Source: Mycobacterium sp. ACS4331
GTDB taxonomy: Bacteria > Actinomycetota > Actinomycetes > Mycobacteriales > Mycobacteriaceae
DNA length: 39,894 nucleotides
NCBI RefSeq assembly: GCF_001667265.1
Contig: NZ_LZHW01000083.1
Coordinates: forward strand, 1-39,894
Direction of reading: 5' to 3'
Below, one piece after another: positions 8,410-17,601 of this stretch. Each line of letters starts with the position of its first letter. Within the stretch, counting starts at the first letter, position 1. The notes below the pieces were generated by a model. It saw only the letters and a program-made list of their open reading frames with translations. It did not search any database and was not told the origin of the DNA. A program made the translations under genes and the position numbers.

Positions 8410-9136
8410 GCCGACGGGCGATCGCAAGACCCTGCTGGTCTTCGCCGACTCGCTGTCCTATTACGGCCCGACCGGCGGACTGCCCGCAGACGATCCCCGG
8501 ATCTGGCCCAATATCGTTGCCTCCCAACTTGGTTGGGACCTCGAGCTGATCGGCCGAATCGGCTGGACATGCCGCGACGTGTGGTGGGCGGCCACCCAGG
8601 ACCCCCGGTCATGGGCTGCGCTGCCGCGCGCCGGTGCGGTGATCTTCGCGACCAGCGGCATGGACTCGCTGCCGTCCCCGCTGCCGACCGCGCTGCGTGA
8701 GGGGATCCGCTACGTCCGTCCGGCGACTCTGCGCCGATGGGTTCGGGACGGCTACGGCTGGCTGCAGCCGCGGCTCTCGCCGATCTCACGTTCAGCGCTG
8801 CCGCCGCACCTGACCGTGGAGTACCTCGAGATGACGCGCGGTGCCATCGATTTCAACCGTCCGGGTATCCCGATGGTGGCGTCGCTGCCCAGCGTGCACA
8901 TTGCCGACACCTACGGCCGGGCCCATCACGGCCGGGCGGGCACGGTGGCCGCGATCACCGAATGGGCGCAGCAGCACGACATCGCCCTGGTGGACCTCAA
9001 AGAGGCCGTCGCCGAACACATCTTCGCAGGTCGTGGCAACCCGGACGGCATCCACTGGAACTTCGAGGGCCACGAGGCGGTGGCGGAATTGATGCTCAAA
9101 GCGCTCGGTTCGGCGCTGGAGAAGGCCGGCGGCTGA
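8399..9136 (+). CDS. octT: Diglucosylglycerate octanoyltransferase (SGNH fold)
   Basis: The 245-residue protein is of the SGNH hydrolase-like type: the nucleophile block is FADSLSYYG (residues 14-22) and the terminal Asp-x-x-His block is NPDGIHWN near residue 220. It corresponds to Rv2418c, which transfers octanoate to diglucosylglycerate in methylglucose lipopolysaccharide synthesis, fitting its coupling to gpgP. ATG at 8399 lies inside the gpgP end. The assignment is strong by family and synteny, and substrate specificity is taken from that homology. Confidence 0.88.
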   Translation: MSSEPTGDRKTLLVFADSLSYYGPTGGLPADDPRIWPNIVASQLGWDLELIGRIGWTCRDVWWAATQDPRSWAALPRAGAVIFATSGMDSLPSPLPTALREGIRYVRPATLRRWVRDGYGWLQPRLSPISRSALPPHLTVEYLEMTRGAIDFNRPGIPMVASLPSVHIADTYGRAHHGRAGTVAAITEWAQQHDIALVDLKEAVAEHIFAGRGNPDGIHWNFEGHEAVAELMLKALGSALEKAGG

Positions 9137-9139
9137 GCG

Positions 9140-9973
9140 GTGCCTGTCGTCGTCACTGATTCCTCCGCTCGACTGCCCGCTGAACTCGCTGCAGCACACG
9201 GCATTCGAGTCGTCCCCCTGCACGTTCTGGTTGACGGTCATGACCTCCGGGACGGCGTGGACGAGGTTCCCCTCGACATCCACGACCGGCAGGCCACCAC
9301 GGCGGCGGCGAGCCCGGCCGAACTGCGGGCGGCCTACGAGGCGGCGTTGGCCGACAGCGGCCGCGCCGGTGTCGTGGCGGTGCACCTGTCGTCGGCCCTG
9401 TCCGGCACCTTCGGCGCGGCCGAGCAGGCCGCGCGCGAACTCGATGCGCCGGTGCGGGTGGTCGATTCCCGCTCGACGGCGATGGGCACCGGCTTCGTCG
9501 CGCTGGCGGCGGCCCGTGCGGCGGCCGACGGCGCCGACCTGGTCGCCGCGGCCGCCGCCGCGCAGGCTGCGGTCTCCCGCAGCCATGGGTACATCGTGGT
9601 GCACCGCCTGGACAACCTGCGGCGCAGCGGCCGGATCGGCGGGGCCGCGGCCTGGTTGGGCACCGCACTGTCGCTCAAGCCGTTGTTGCGCATCGACGAC
9701 GGGAAACTTGTTCTCGCGCAGCGGGTCCGGACGCCGAGCAAAGCCGTCGCCACCATGATCGACCGCGTCGCCGAGATCGTGGGGGACCGCAAGGCCGCGC
9801 TGGCGGTGCATCACGTCGACAACCCCGAGGGTGCCGCCGAGGTCGCGGACGCGCTGGCCGAGCGACTGCCCGCCTGCGATCCCGCACTGATCTCGGAGTT
9901 GGGCCCCGTGCTGGCCCTGCACGTCGGCGCGAGCGCCGTCGCGGTGGTGCTCGACCTGCCCGACGCGGGTTAG
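9140..9973 (+). CDS. DegV family fatty-acid-binding protein
   Basis: The 277-residue DegV protein begins VVVTDSSARLPAEL, has the conserved HLSSALSGTF segment near 95-104 that contacts the lipid carboxylate, and a late GPVLALHVG motif. Family members bind long-chain fatty acids, and some act as FakB subunits that present them to a FakA kinase; no fakA is seen here. The GTG start is 3 nt after the octT stop, so it belongs to the nadD operon. Its stop overlaps the stop of the convergent minus-strand gene by 4 bp. It corresponds to Rv2417c. Confidence 0.9.
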   Translation: MPVVVTDSSARLPAELAAAHGIRVVPLHVLVDGHDLRDGVDEVPLDIHDRQATTAAASPAELRAAYEAALADSGRAGVVAVHLSSALSGTFGAAEQAARELDAPVRVVDSRSTAMGTGFVALAAARAAADGADLVAAAAAAQAAVSRSHGYIVVHRLDNLRRSGRIGGAAAWLGTALSLKPLLRIDDGKLVLAQRVRTPSKAVATMIDRVAEIVGDRKAALAVHHVDNPEGAAEVADALAERLPACDPALISELGPVLALHVGASAVAVVLDLPDAG

Positions 9974-11019
9974 GCGAACCGGCCTGTCACAGGAGGCAGG
10001 TCGGCCAGCGTCACGATGCCCGGCTGCGCCGCCACCACCGCGGGCACCGCATTGGTGACCGGCATTGCGGTGTAGATCATTCCGAGACCCATGAATCCGG
10101 GTTCGGGCCAGTCCGCCGGCGGCAGGCAGTGCAGCACGGTCCGCATGTTCGGCACCCCGAAGACCTGGATGACGTGCCCATGCTCAAGTGGCTTCGGCGG
10201 CGTCACGTGATCCCCCATGGTCCAGTTGAATCCGACGGAGACGACATTGCGATCACCGACCCAGCCCCGGTGGTACCCGTACACGCTGCCGACGGTGCCC
10301 TTCGGGATGGTCATGAATCCCAGGTCGGTGTCGTCGGTGGCGGCGGTGAACTCCACGTCGAACGTCATCCGGTCCAGTTGCGCCCCAATGGCATCGGCCA
10401 TCATCGCGGCGGACTCCGCGAACACCTCACTCTCCACGCGCACACTCTCGGCCAGACCCGGCGTGCTCGGATCGCGGCCGAACCCCATGGCCGACTGCGT
10501 GCCCGCCGACTCGTAGGTGGAGCAGTCCACCGACTCGGTGATCCGAATCTCGTCCACACGCTCGCAGGAACTCGACAGCACCATGCCGACCATGTTCGTG
10601 ACGCCGGGATGGGCGCCGCTGCCGAAGATGCTGGATCTGCCCGCCGCACAGGCCGCCAGGATCCGTTCCCGGTCAGCCGGAGTCTGCTTGCCCCCGGTGA
10701 TCCAGGCCGCGCTGGTGCAGACGTTGACGCCGGACTCGAGCAGTGCCACCAGTTCATCGATGCTGGGCCACAACGGGTTGTAGCAGCACGCGTCGGCGCC
10801 CAGCGCCAGCAGTGCGCCGATGTCGTTGGTTGCCGTGACGCCGGTGGGCTCGTCGAGGCCCGCCAATTCGGCGGCGTCCCTGCCCACCTTGTCGGCGCCG
10901 TGTGCGTAGACGCCGACGAGTTCCATATCGTCGCGCCCGATGATCGCGTGCAGCGATCGGCGGCCGATGTTGCCCGTGGTCCACTGGATCACCCGCAGGG
11001 GTCGGTTGAGGCCCGTCAC
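9970..11019 (-). CDS. Dihydrodipicolinate reductase-like NAD(P)-dependent oxidoreductase
   Basis: The 349-residue protein starts LRVIQWTTGNIGRRSL, a Rossmann glycine motif placed as in DapB-like and 2,4-diaminopentanoate dehydrogenase-like enzymes. It continues with GSGAHPGVTNMVG in the central domain and several GFG/GFMGLGM stretches. These homologues are common in actinobacteria, usually next to lipid or amino-acid catabolism, and are not the lysine-pathway dapB. GTG at 11019 is chosen because the extension to 11148 is Arg/Cys-rich and unlike the family. The gene is convergent with and overlaps degV, and divergent from comEA. It occupies the slot of eis (Rv2416c) in M. tuberculosis. The substrate is unknown. 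Confidence 0.82.
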   Translation of the reverse strand: MTGLNRPLRVIQWTTGNIGRRSLHAIIGRDDMELVGVYAHGADKVGRDAAELAGLDEPTGVTATNDIGALLALGADACCYNPLWPSIDELVALLESGVNVCTSAAWITGGKQTPADRERILAACAAGRSSIFGSGAHPGVTNMVGMVLSSSCERVDEIRITESVDCSTYESAGTQSAMGFGRDPSTPGLAESVRVESEVFAESAAMMADAIGAQLDRMTFDVEFTAATDDTDLGFMTIPKGTVGSVYGYHRGWVGDRNVVSVGFNWTMGDHVTPPKPLEHGHVIQVFGVPNMRTVLHCLPPADWPEPGFMGLGMIYTAMPVTNAVPAVVAAQPGIVTLADLPPVTGRFA

Positions 11020-11132
11020 GGCTGGCACGCTACCGGTGCGTGGTTGTGCACAGTGCGGTCTTCGTCCACAGGTCCCACTCTGCGGAACGCACATGCCCGC
11101 GATCGGTCGCGGCACGGATCTAACGTCGCGGC

Positions 11133-11966
11133 ATGCGCACCGAACCACCCGTCGACCAGCTGCTGCGCCGCCTGGGGGAGCAGCCCCACGCGCGTGACGC
11201 CGACCACGCCGACGAACCCGGGGCGTCCGATGCGTCCGCGGCGCTGTTGCCGCGGTGGCTGCCCGAGGCCGAGGTGGGCCGTGACCGATCGCTGCGTGAA
11301 CAGCTCTCGGCCCTGCGGGCCGACCCGGGCCGCACCGGTGCCGTGGCGCTGGCCGTCATCGCCGCCGTCGCGGTGCTGGTCACGATCATCACGCTGATGC
11401 GCGACGATCCCGCGCCGGTGGCCTCGGCCAATCTGCCCAGCGTCGAGATGGCCGGGACGGGCAGTGCGGCCCCCTCGGCTGCGCACACCGCCGCACCCGG
11501 TCCGCTGGTGGTCAGCGTCGTCGGGCTGGTGCAGACGCCCGGCCTGGTGACCATGACGCCCGGCGCGCGGGTGGCCGAGGCGATCGCCGAGGCGGGCGGC
11601 GTACTCGTGGGTGCCGACACGGTCGGACTGAACATGGCGCGGCGGCTGGCCGACGGCGAGCAGGTGGTCGTCGGCGTCACGGCGGCGCCGGGCGCGCCGC
11701 CGGCATTGGGCAGTTCGATCAGCGGCACTGGGCCGCAGGATGATTCGCCCGGCCCGGCACCGGGTGCAGCTTCCGGCCCCATCGACCTCAACGCCGCCAC
11801 GGTCGAACAGCTCGACGCGCTGCCGGGTGTGGGGCCTGTCACCGCGGAGGCGATCGTCGCCTGGCGCGCCCAGCACGGCGGGTTCAGCAGTGTCGACCAA
11901 CTGGGCGAGGTCGACGGGATCGGGCCGGCCCGGCTGGACAAGCTGCGCGATCAGGTGCGGGTGTGA
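11133..11966 (+). CDS. comEA: ComEA family DNA-binding membrane protein
   Basis: In order, this 277-residue protein shows a cytoplasmic N-terminus, one membrane helix (about 69-89), an SLBB domain (about 124-182), a Pro/Gly-rich linker and a helix-hairpin-helix pair (about 217-277). The last has IDLNAATVEQLDALPGVGP and a second VDGIGPARLDKL hairpin. It would be membrane-anchored with the HhH domain outside, binding double-stranded DNA and passing it to ComEC. A TAACGT -10 box at 11121-11126 leaves 6 nt before the ATG, so the mRNA is probably leaderless. It overlaps comEC by 4 nt. Natural competence is not established for most mycobacteria, so the physiological role is open. Confidence 0.92.
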   Translation: MRTEPPVDQLLRRLGEQPHARDADHADEPGASDASAALLPRWLPEAEVGRDRSLREQLSALRADPGRTGAVALAVIAAVAVLVTIITLMRDDPAPVASANLPSVEMAGTGSAAPSAAHTAAPGPLVVSVVGLVQTPGLVTMTPGARVAEAIAEAGGVLVGADTVGLNMARRLADGEQVVVGVTAAPGAPPALGSSISGTGPQDDSPGPAPGAASGPIDLNAATVEQLDALPGVGPVTAEAIVAWRAQHGGFSSVDQLGEVDGIGPARLDKLRDQVRV

Positions 11967-13441
11967 ATGAGCGCCTCGACATCCGTCTGGTGCCCGCGGC
12001 GGCGGTCGCGTGGGCGATCACCGCCGCGGGGGTGCGCTGGCCGATCGGTCCCGTGCTCGCGGCGGGATGTCTGCTGCTCGCGGTGGCAACGCTGCTGGTG
12101 CGGCCGCGCGTCGTGGGGGCTGCCGTCGTCGGGGTCGCGTGCGTGGGCGCCGGATTCGGGGTCGCGGTCACGATGCGCGCCGACGCCGTCCGCGCCCACC
12201 CGATCGCACAGCAGAGCGGACGGGTCACCGACGTCACCCTCGTCCCGACGGAATCCCCGCGATCGCTGGGCTCGGGGCGGCTGTTGATCAGGGCGGACCT
12301 GCGGCAGGTGGGTCAGGACCCCACGCGGGGCCGGGTGGTGGTCTTCGCCCCGGTCCTCGATTTCCATGCCGCCGCGGTGGGACGGCCGATGCGCTTCCCC
12401 GCACGCATCGGGCGCGCCACCCGACACGACCTGACCGTCGCGACGCTCAACGCGACGGGGCCGCCGCAGTTCGGCCGGACCTCCGCAATCCAGCGCGCCG
12501 CGGGCGCGGTGCGGGACCGGTTCGCGCTGCGGGCGCGGGAGGTGCTGCCCTCCGGGCAGGCCGCGATGCTGCCCGCACTGGTGCTGGGCGACACCTCGGC
12601 TGTCACACCCGTTGTGACCGAGCAGTTCCGGGCCGCCGGCCTGACGCATCTGACCGCGGTCTCAGGTGCCAACGTCACCATCGTGTGCGGCGCGGTCCTG
12701 TTGGCCGGCAGCCTGATCGGCCCACGCACCGCGGTCGGTCTGGCGGCGCTGGCCCTGGTCGCGTTCGTGATCGTGGTGCAGCCCACCGCGAGCGTGCTGC
12801 GGGCCGCCGTGATGGGCGCGATCACCCTGCTCGGTCTGCTCACCGCCCGGCGCAGGCAGGCGATCCCCGCGCTCGCGGCCTCGGTGCTGGCCCTGATGAT
12901 CGCCGCGCCGCAGCTCGCCGTCGATGCCGGCTTCGCGCTCTCAGTCGCGGCTACGGCCGCACTGGTGGTGCTCGCACCCGTGTGGTCACGCCGACTCACC
13001 GCGCGGGGATGGCCCAAACCGGTGGCCGACGCGGTGTGTCTGGCCCTGGCCGCCAACCTGGTCACCGCGCCCCTGATCGCAGGCATCTCGGGAAGGCTGA
13101 GCCTGGTCGCCGTCCTGGCCAATCTCGCGGTCAGCGCCGTCATCGCCCCCATCACGGTGCTCGGTACCGCGGCGGCGGTGTTGGCTCCGTGGTGGCCCGG
13201 TGCGGCAACCCTGCTGATCCGATTCACCGGTCCCCAGCTGTGGTGGCTGCTGCACGTCGCGGGCTGGGCCGGCGGGTCGCCGCACGCCGCGGTGTCGGTG
13301 CCCTCGGGGTTCGCAGGCGTCGCCCTCGTGGCGCTCGGTGCGGTGGCGACCGTGCTGCTGTGGCGGGTCCGCTGGTTCCGGATCGGCGCCGGCTGTGGGG
13401 GTGTGCTCGCGGTGGCCTGGGTGCTGGCCGGGTTCGGCTAG
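11963..13441 (+). CDS. comEC: ComEC/Rec2 family channel protein, lacks C-terminal nuclease domain
   Basis: The 492-residue polytopic membrane protein contains the competence domain with the family signature HLTAVSGANVTIV (about residues 229-241) and roughly ten hydrophobic helices. It should form the channel through which single-stranded DNA crosses the membrane, working with ComEA encoded 4 nt upstream (GTGA overlap). It ends after the membrane region. The metallo-beta-lactamase-like domain that follows in Bacillus and Neisseria ComEC is absent, as I recall for the M. tuberculosis homologue Rv2414c. The strand-degrading function must therefore come from elsewhere or be missing. Confidence 0.92.
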   Translation: MNERLDIRLVPAAAVAWAITAAGVRWPIGPVLAAGCLLLAVATLLVRPRVVGAAVVGVACVGAGFGVAVTMRADAVRAHPIAQQSGRVTDVTLVPTESPRSLGSGRLLIRADLRQVGQDPTRGRVVVFAPVLDFHAAAVGRPMRFPARIGRATRHDLTVATLNATGPPQFGRTSAIQRAAGAVRDRFALRAREVLPSGQAAMLPALVLGDTSAVTPVVTEQFRAAGLTHLTAVSGANVTIVCGAVLLAGSLIGPRTAVGLAALALVAFVIVVQPTASVLRAAVMGAITLLGLLTARRRQAIPALAASVLALMIAAPQLAVDAGFALSVAATAALVVLAPVWSRRLTARGWPKPVADAVCLALAANLVTAPLIAGISGRLSLVAVLANLAVSAVIAPITVLGTAAAVLAPWWPGAATLLIRFTGPQLWWLLHVAGWAGGSPHAAVSVPSGFAGVALVALGAVATVLLWRVRWFRIGAGCGGVLAVAWVLAGFG

Positions 13442-13483
13442 GCGTTCTCGGGGATGTCGCCGCGGTGTGAAACGATCTTCCGC

Positions 13484-14455
13484 GTGAGCCAACAGGTTCC
13501 GGGCCTGCACCTCGTGCTCGGTGAAGAAGAACTGCTCGTCGAACGCGCCATCACGGCGGTGCTGCGGGACGCCCGTCGTCGCGCGGGCACCGGCGTCGGT
13601 GACATCCCGGTGGACCGCCTGCGCGCAGGGGAGGTCAGCACCAGTGAGTTGGCCGAGCTTCTGAGCCCGTCGCTGTTCGCCGATGAACGCATCGTGGTGT
13701 TGGAGTCGGCCGGTGAGGCCGGCAAGGACGCGGTGGCCCTGATCGCGGACGCGGCCGCGGATCTGCCGTCGGGCACCGAACTGGTGGTCGTGCACTCCGG
13801 CGGCGGCCGGGCCAAGGCGCTGGCCACCCAACTGCGTGACCTCGGCGCCACAGTGCACCAGTGCGCCAAGATCACCAAGGCCTCCGAGCGCGCCGACTTC
13901 GTCCGCGCCGAATTCCGGGCGCTCAAGATCAAGGCCAGCGAGGAGACCATCACGGCGCTGCTCGACGCCGTCGGCTCCGACATCCGGGAACTGGCCGCGG
14001 CGTGCTCCCAGCTGGTCGCCGACACCGACGGTCAGGTCGACGCCGCCGCGGTGCGCCGCTATCACAGCGGTAAGGCCGAGGTGAAGGGGTTCGACATCGC
14101 CGACAAGGCCGTGGCGGGGGACGTCGAGGGTGCGGCCGAGGCGTTGCGCTGGGCGATGCTGTCCGGTGAACCGCGGGTGGTGCTGGCGGATGCGCTCGCC
14201 GAGGCCGTGCACACCATCGCCAGGGTGGCCCCGTTGTCAGGGGATCCGTACCGGCTGGCCGGAGAACTGGGTATGCCGCCGTGGCGCATTCAGAAGGCGC
14301 AGAAGCAGGCGCGCAGATGGTCGCGCGATCGGGTCGCCACCGCGCTGCGATTGGTGGCGGACCTGAACGCCGACGTAAAAGGAGCGGCCGCCGACGCAGA
14401 CTATGCGCTGGAGGCGGCCGTTCGAAAGGTCGCCGAACTGGCCGACCAGGGTTAG
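13484..14455 (+). CDS. holA: DNA polymerase III delta subunit
   Basis: HolA is the wrench of the clamp loader that opens the beta sliding clamp. The 323-residue protein matches actinobacterial HolA throughout, including HLVLGEEELLVERA near the N-terminus, DERIVVLESA, GSDIRELAAACSQL and the C-terminal MPPWRIQKAQKQARRW. GTG at 13484 is preferred over an ATG 30 nt upstream because homologues begin at VSQ and the added residues are not family-like. The gene follows comEC by 42 nt and is convergent with rpsT, as for Rv2413c and Rv2412. Confidence 0.95.
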   Translation: MSQQVPGLHLVLGEEELLVERAITAVLRDARRRAGTGVGDIPVDRLRAGEVSTSELAELLSPSLFADERIVVLESAGEAGKDAVALIADAAADLPSGTELVVVHSGGGRAKALATQLRDLGATVHQCAKITKASERADFVRAEFRALKIKASEETITALLDAVGSDIRELAAACSQLVADTDGQVDAAAVRRYHSGKAEVKGFDIADKAVAGDVEGAAEALRWAMLSGEPRVVLADALAEAVHTIARVAPLSGDPYRLAGELGMPPWRIQKAQKQARRWSRDRVATALRLVADLNADVKGAAADADYALEAAVRKVAELADQG

Positions 14456-14474
14456 ATCAGAGAGAAAGTGGTGC

Positions 14475-14735
14475 TCAGAGCTTGTTGAGCGCCAGGGCGA
14501 GCGCCGACTTCTTGTTGGCGGCCTGGTTCTTGTGGATCACACCGGCGCTGGCGGCCTTGTCGAGCTTGCGCGAGGTCGCGGTCAGCAGCTCGGTGGCCTT
14601 CTCCTTGTCACCGGCCTCGACGGCCTCACGGAACCCGCGGACAGCCGTGCGAAGCGACGACTTCACCGACTGGTTGCGCAGACGGGCGCGCTCGTTGGTG
14701 CGGATGCGCTTTTCCTGCGACTTGATGTTGGCCAC
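14475..14735 (-). CDS. rpsT: 30S ribosomal protein S20
   Basis: This 86-residue basic protein is a complete S20: it begins MANIKSQEKRIRTNERAR and ends with the helical NKKSALALALNKL. It binds 16S rRNA during early assembly of the small subunit. The start codon is GTG at 14735 with an AAGGA Shine-Dalgarno about 7 nt away. It is convergent with holA, with only 19 bp between the two stops and no clear hairpin. Confidence 0.97.
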   Translation of the reverse strand: MANIKSQEKRIRTNERARLRNQSVKSSLRTAVRGFREAVEAGDKEKATELLTATSRKLDKAASAGVIHKNQAANKKSALALALNKL

Positions 14736-14917
14736 GCGTGTAAGTCCTTCGAGTTCTCGAGCTGGGTGTGATTGCTGGAGCAGTGTCCAGTGCCCGGCTG
14801 CGGGCAGCGACTGTTCAGGTTACCAGCTGGGCTGCGGATTCCCCAAAGCGCACGGAGTGACGCTGCGATCAATCAGCTGGCCTGCCGAAATGGCGAACGT
14901 GGGGCAGCATGTGACGG

Positions 14918-16627
14918 GTGAGTCTCCGAACGTTGCCGAGCGAGGGCGGACGCCAGTCCCAGAAATCGCGTTCCGCCCGTAAATATGAGCAGATCTTCGA
15001 CGGGTACAACAAGCTCGGTTCATACGCCCAGGCGTTCGACGAGATGTTCGACGCCGACGGCAACGTGCGGGGCCCGTACCGCGGCATCTATGCCGAACTG
15101 TCGCCGTCGGACGCCTCCGAGTTGGCGGCGCGGTCGGAGGCGCTGGGGCGCGCCTTCATCGACCAGGGCATCACCTTCTCGCTGTCCGGCCAGGAGCGGC
15201 CGTTCCCGCTGGACCTGGTGCCGCGGGTGATCTCGGCGGCCGAGTGGTCGCGCCTCGAGAAGGGCATCAAACAGCGGGTCACCGCGCTGGAGATGTATCT
15301 CGACGACATCTACGGCGACCAGGAGATTCTCCGGGACGGTGTCATCCCGCGTCGCCTGGTGACCTCGTGTGAACACTTCCACCGCGAGGCCGCCGGCATC
15401 GTGCCGCCCAATGGGGTGCGCATCCACGTCGCGGGCATCGATCTGGTCCGTGACGGCCAGGGCACGTTCCGTGTGCTCGAGGACAACCTCCGCTCGCCGT
15501 CGGGAGTCTCCTATGTGATGGAGAACCGCCGCACCATGGCGCGGGTGTTCCCGGACCTGTTCGCCACCCATCGCGTCCGCGCGGTCGGTGACTACTCGTC
15601 GCACCTGCTGCGGGCACTGCGCAAGGCCGCCGCCACCAACGAGGCCGACCCGACCGTCGTCGTGCTCACGCCCGGGGTCTACAACTCCGCCTACTTCGAG
15701 CATTCGCTGCTGGCCCGGCAGATGGGCGTCGAACTGGTCGAGGGGCGTGACCTCTTCTGCCGGGACAACACCGTCTATATGCGCACCACCGAGGGTGAAC
15801 GCCAGGTGGACGTCATCTACCGGCGCATCGATGACGAGTTCCTCGACCCGATGCACTTCCGGCCCGACTCGGTGCTCGGGGTGGCCGGCATCCTCAATGC
15901 GGCCCGGGCCGGCAATGTCGTCATCTCCTCGGCGATCGGCAACGGAGTCGGCGACGACAAGCTGGTCTACACCTACGTGCCGACCATCATCGACTACTAC
16001 CTGGGGGAGAAGCCGCTGCTGGCCAATGTCGACACCTTCCGGTGCTGGCTCGACGACGAGCGTGAGGAGGTGTTGGACCGCATCGATGAGTTGGTGATCA
16101 AGCCCGTCGAGGGCTCCGGCGGCTACGGCATCGTCTTCGGCCCCGACGCCTCGGAGAAGGAACTGGCGACCATCCGCAAGAAGGTGCAGTCGGATCCGCG
16201 CGGGTGGATCGCCCAGCCCGTGGTGCAGCTGTCCACCGTGCCCACCCAGATCGACGACGCGCTGGCTCCGCGTCACGTCGACCTGCGCCCCTTCGCGGTC
16301 AACGACGGCGACGAGGTCTGGGTGCTCCCGGGCGGGTTGACCCGGGTGGCGCTGCCCGAGGGATCGCTGGTGGTCAACTCCAGCCAGGGCGGCGGCTCGA
16401 AGGACACCTGGGTGCTCGCGTCGCGCACGTCGTCGGCAGACCGTGAACTGGCCGCCGCCGAGGTCGTCCGCAAACTGCCCACCTCGCCGCGCTCCACCGA
16501 CCGGGCGTCCAAGAACGGGAAGGCCTCCAGCACAAAGGAATCCAATCAGCAACAGCAGCAGCAACAACAGTCCGGCGCGGGCACCCACCAGCAGCAGCAA
16601 CAGCAGCAGCAGGAGGTGATGCGCTGA
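14918..16627 (+). CDS. Circularly permuted ATP-grasp protein with polyglutamine tail
   Basis: The 569-residue protein corresponds to Rv2411c. It has the circularly permuted type-2 ATP-grasp region (about 60-480), with signature stretches EDNLRSPSGVSYVMENR, a VIYRRIDDEF block, KPVEGSGGYG (ATP loop) and a late RPFAVNDGD segment. Such enzymes are expected to form carboxylate-amine bonds with ATP, but no substrate is known. With the alpha-E and transglutaminase-like genes that follow (1-nt TGATG overlaps) it forms a conserved three-gene operon. The last 30 residues hold two runs of eight glutamines (544-551 and 558-565) behind a Lys/Ser-rich linker. GTG at 14918 is the best in-frame start; a nearby ATG at 14985 is out of frame. 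Confidence 0.87.
   Translation: MSLRTLPSEGGRQSQKSRSARKYEQIFDGYNKLGSYAQAFDEMFDADGNVRGPYRGIYAELSPSDASELAARSEALGRAFIDQGITFSLSGQERPFPLDLVPRVISAAEWSRLEKGIKQRVTALEMYLDDIYGDQEILRDGVIPRRLVTSCEHFHREAAGIVPPNGVRIHVAGIDLVRDGQGTFRVLEDNLRSPSGVSYVMENRRTMARVFPDLFATHRVRAVGDYSSHLLRALRKAAATNEADPTVVVLTPGVYNSAYFEHSLLARQMGVELVEGRDLFCRDNTVYMRTTEGERQVDVIYRRIDDEFLDPMHFRPDSVLGVAGILNAARAGNVVISSAIGNGVGDDKLVYTYVPTIIDYYLGEKPLLANVDTFRCWLDDEREEVLDRIDELVIKPVEGSGGYGIVFGPDASEKELATIRKKVQSDPRGWIAQPVVQLSTVPTQIDDALAPRHVDLRPFAVNDGDEVWVLPGGLTRVALPEGSLVVNSSQGGGSKDTWVLASRTSSADRELAAAEVVRKLPTSPRSTDRASKNGKASSTKESNQQQQQQQQSGAGTHQQQQQQQQEVMR
16547..16612 (+). repeat. Two CAG/CAA tracts encoding polyglutamine
   Basis: Two blocks of eight Gln codons (16547-16570 and 16589-16612) are separated by an 18-bp spacer that encodes Ser-Gly-Ala-Gly-Thr-His. 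CAG and CAA are mixed, which argues against a very recent pure-triplet expansion, although the tracts could still slip. They lie at the end of the ATP-grasp gene. Confidence 0.9.
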
Positions 16628-17601
16628 TGCTGGCACGCAACGCCGAGTCGCTGTACTGGATTGGGCGGTATGTCGAACGGGCCGATGACACCGCGCGCAT
16701 CCTGGACGTCACCGTGCACCAGCTGCTGGAGGACTCCAGCGTCGACCCCGACGAGACGTCGCGGGTGCTGCTGAAGGTGCTGGGCATCGAGCCACCCGAC
16801 GAACAGCTGGACGTGTGGTCGTTGACCGACCTCGTGGCGTTCAGCCGCAACCTCGAGGGCGGCTGCTCCATCGTCGACGCGATCTCCGCCGCCCGCGAGA
16901 ATGCCCGGGGCGCACGCGAAGTGACCTCGACCGAGATGTGGGAGTGCCTCAACACCACCTACAACGCCCTGGCCGAACGTGAGCGCGCGGCACGCCGGCT
17001 GGGCCCGCATGAGTTCCTCGGCTACGTCGAGGGGCGTGCGGCGATGTTCGCGGGACTGGCCGACTCGACGCTCTCGCGCGACGACGGCTACCGGTTCATG
17101 GTGCTGGGCCGGGCGATCGAGCGCGTCGACATGACGGTGCGGATGCTGCTGTCCCGTGTCGGCGACAGCGCGTCCTCACCCGCGTGGGTCACGGTGCTGC
17201 GGTCCGCCGGTGCCCACGACACCTACCTGCGCACCTACCGTGGGGTGCTCGACGCCGGCCGGGTCGTCGAATTCATGCTGCTGGACCGACTTTTCCCGCG
17301 GTCGGTGTTCTACTCGCTGCGGCTGGCAGAGCACAGCCTCGACGAACTGCTCAACCGGCCGCACAGCCGCCTCGGCGCGACCGCCGAGGCTCAGCGCCTG
17401 CTCGGCAGGGCGCGCAGTGAATTGGAGTTCCTGCGTCCCGGCATGCTGCTGGAGTCGCTCGAGACCCGGTTGGCCGGGTTGCAGAAGACCTGTTTCGACG
17501 TCGGCGAGGCCCTCGCGACGCAGTACTTCCACTCCGCGCCCTGGGTGGCGTGGACCGACGCCGGACACGACTCACTGGTCATCGAAGAGGGTGAAATCTG
17601 A
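16627..17601 (+). CDS. Alpha-E domain-containing protein
   Basis: The 324-residue all-helical protein is of the alpha-E (DUF403) family. It begins MLARNAESLYWIGRYVERADDTARI, the hallmark of the family, and corresponds to Rv2410c. The family has no proven enzymatic role; it nearly always occurs with a circularly permuted ATP-grasp and a transglutaminase-like protein and may form a complex with them. The start overlaps the previous stop by 1 nt, and its stop overlaps the next start in the same way. No membrane segment or signal peptide is present. Confidence 0.9.
   Translation: MLARNAESLYWIGRYVERADDTARILDVTVHQLLEDSSVDPDETSRVLLKVLGIEPPDEQLDVWSLTDLVAFSRNLEGGCSIVDAISAARENARGAREVTSTEMWECLNTTYNALAERERAARRLGPHEFLGYVEGRAAMFAGLADSTLSRDDGYRFMVLGRAIERVDMTVRMLLSRVGDSASSPAWVTVLRSAGAHDTYLRTYRGVLDAGRVVEFMLLDRLFPRSVFYSLRLAEHSLDELLNRPHSRLGATAEAQRLLGRARSELEFLRPGMLLESLETRLAGLQKTCFDVGEALATQYFHSAPWVAWTDAGHDSLVIEEGEI

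Noticed and set aside
15020..16636. Minus-strand frame of 538 codons with a polyleucine start
   Set aside because: The polyleucine is the complement of the CAG/CAA tracts; the plus-strand ATP-grasp protein is unambiguous.
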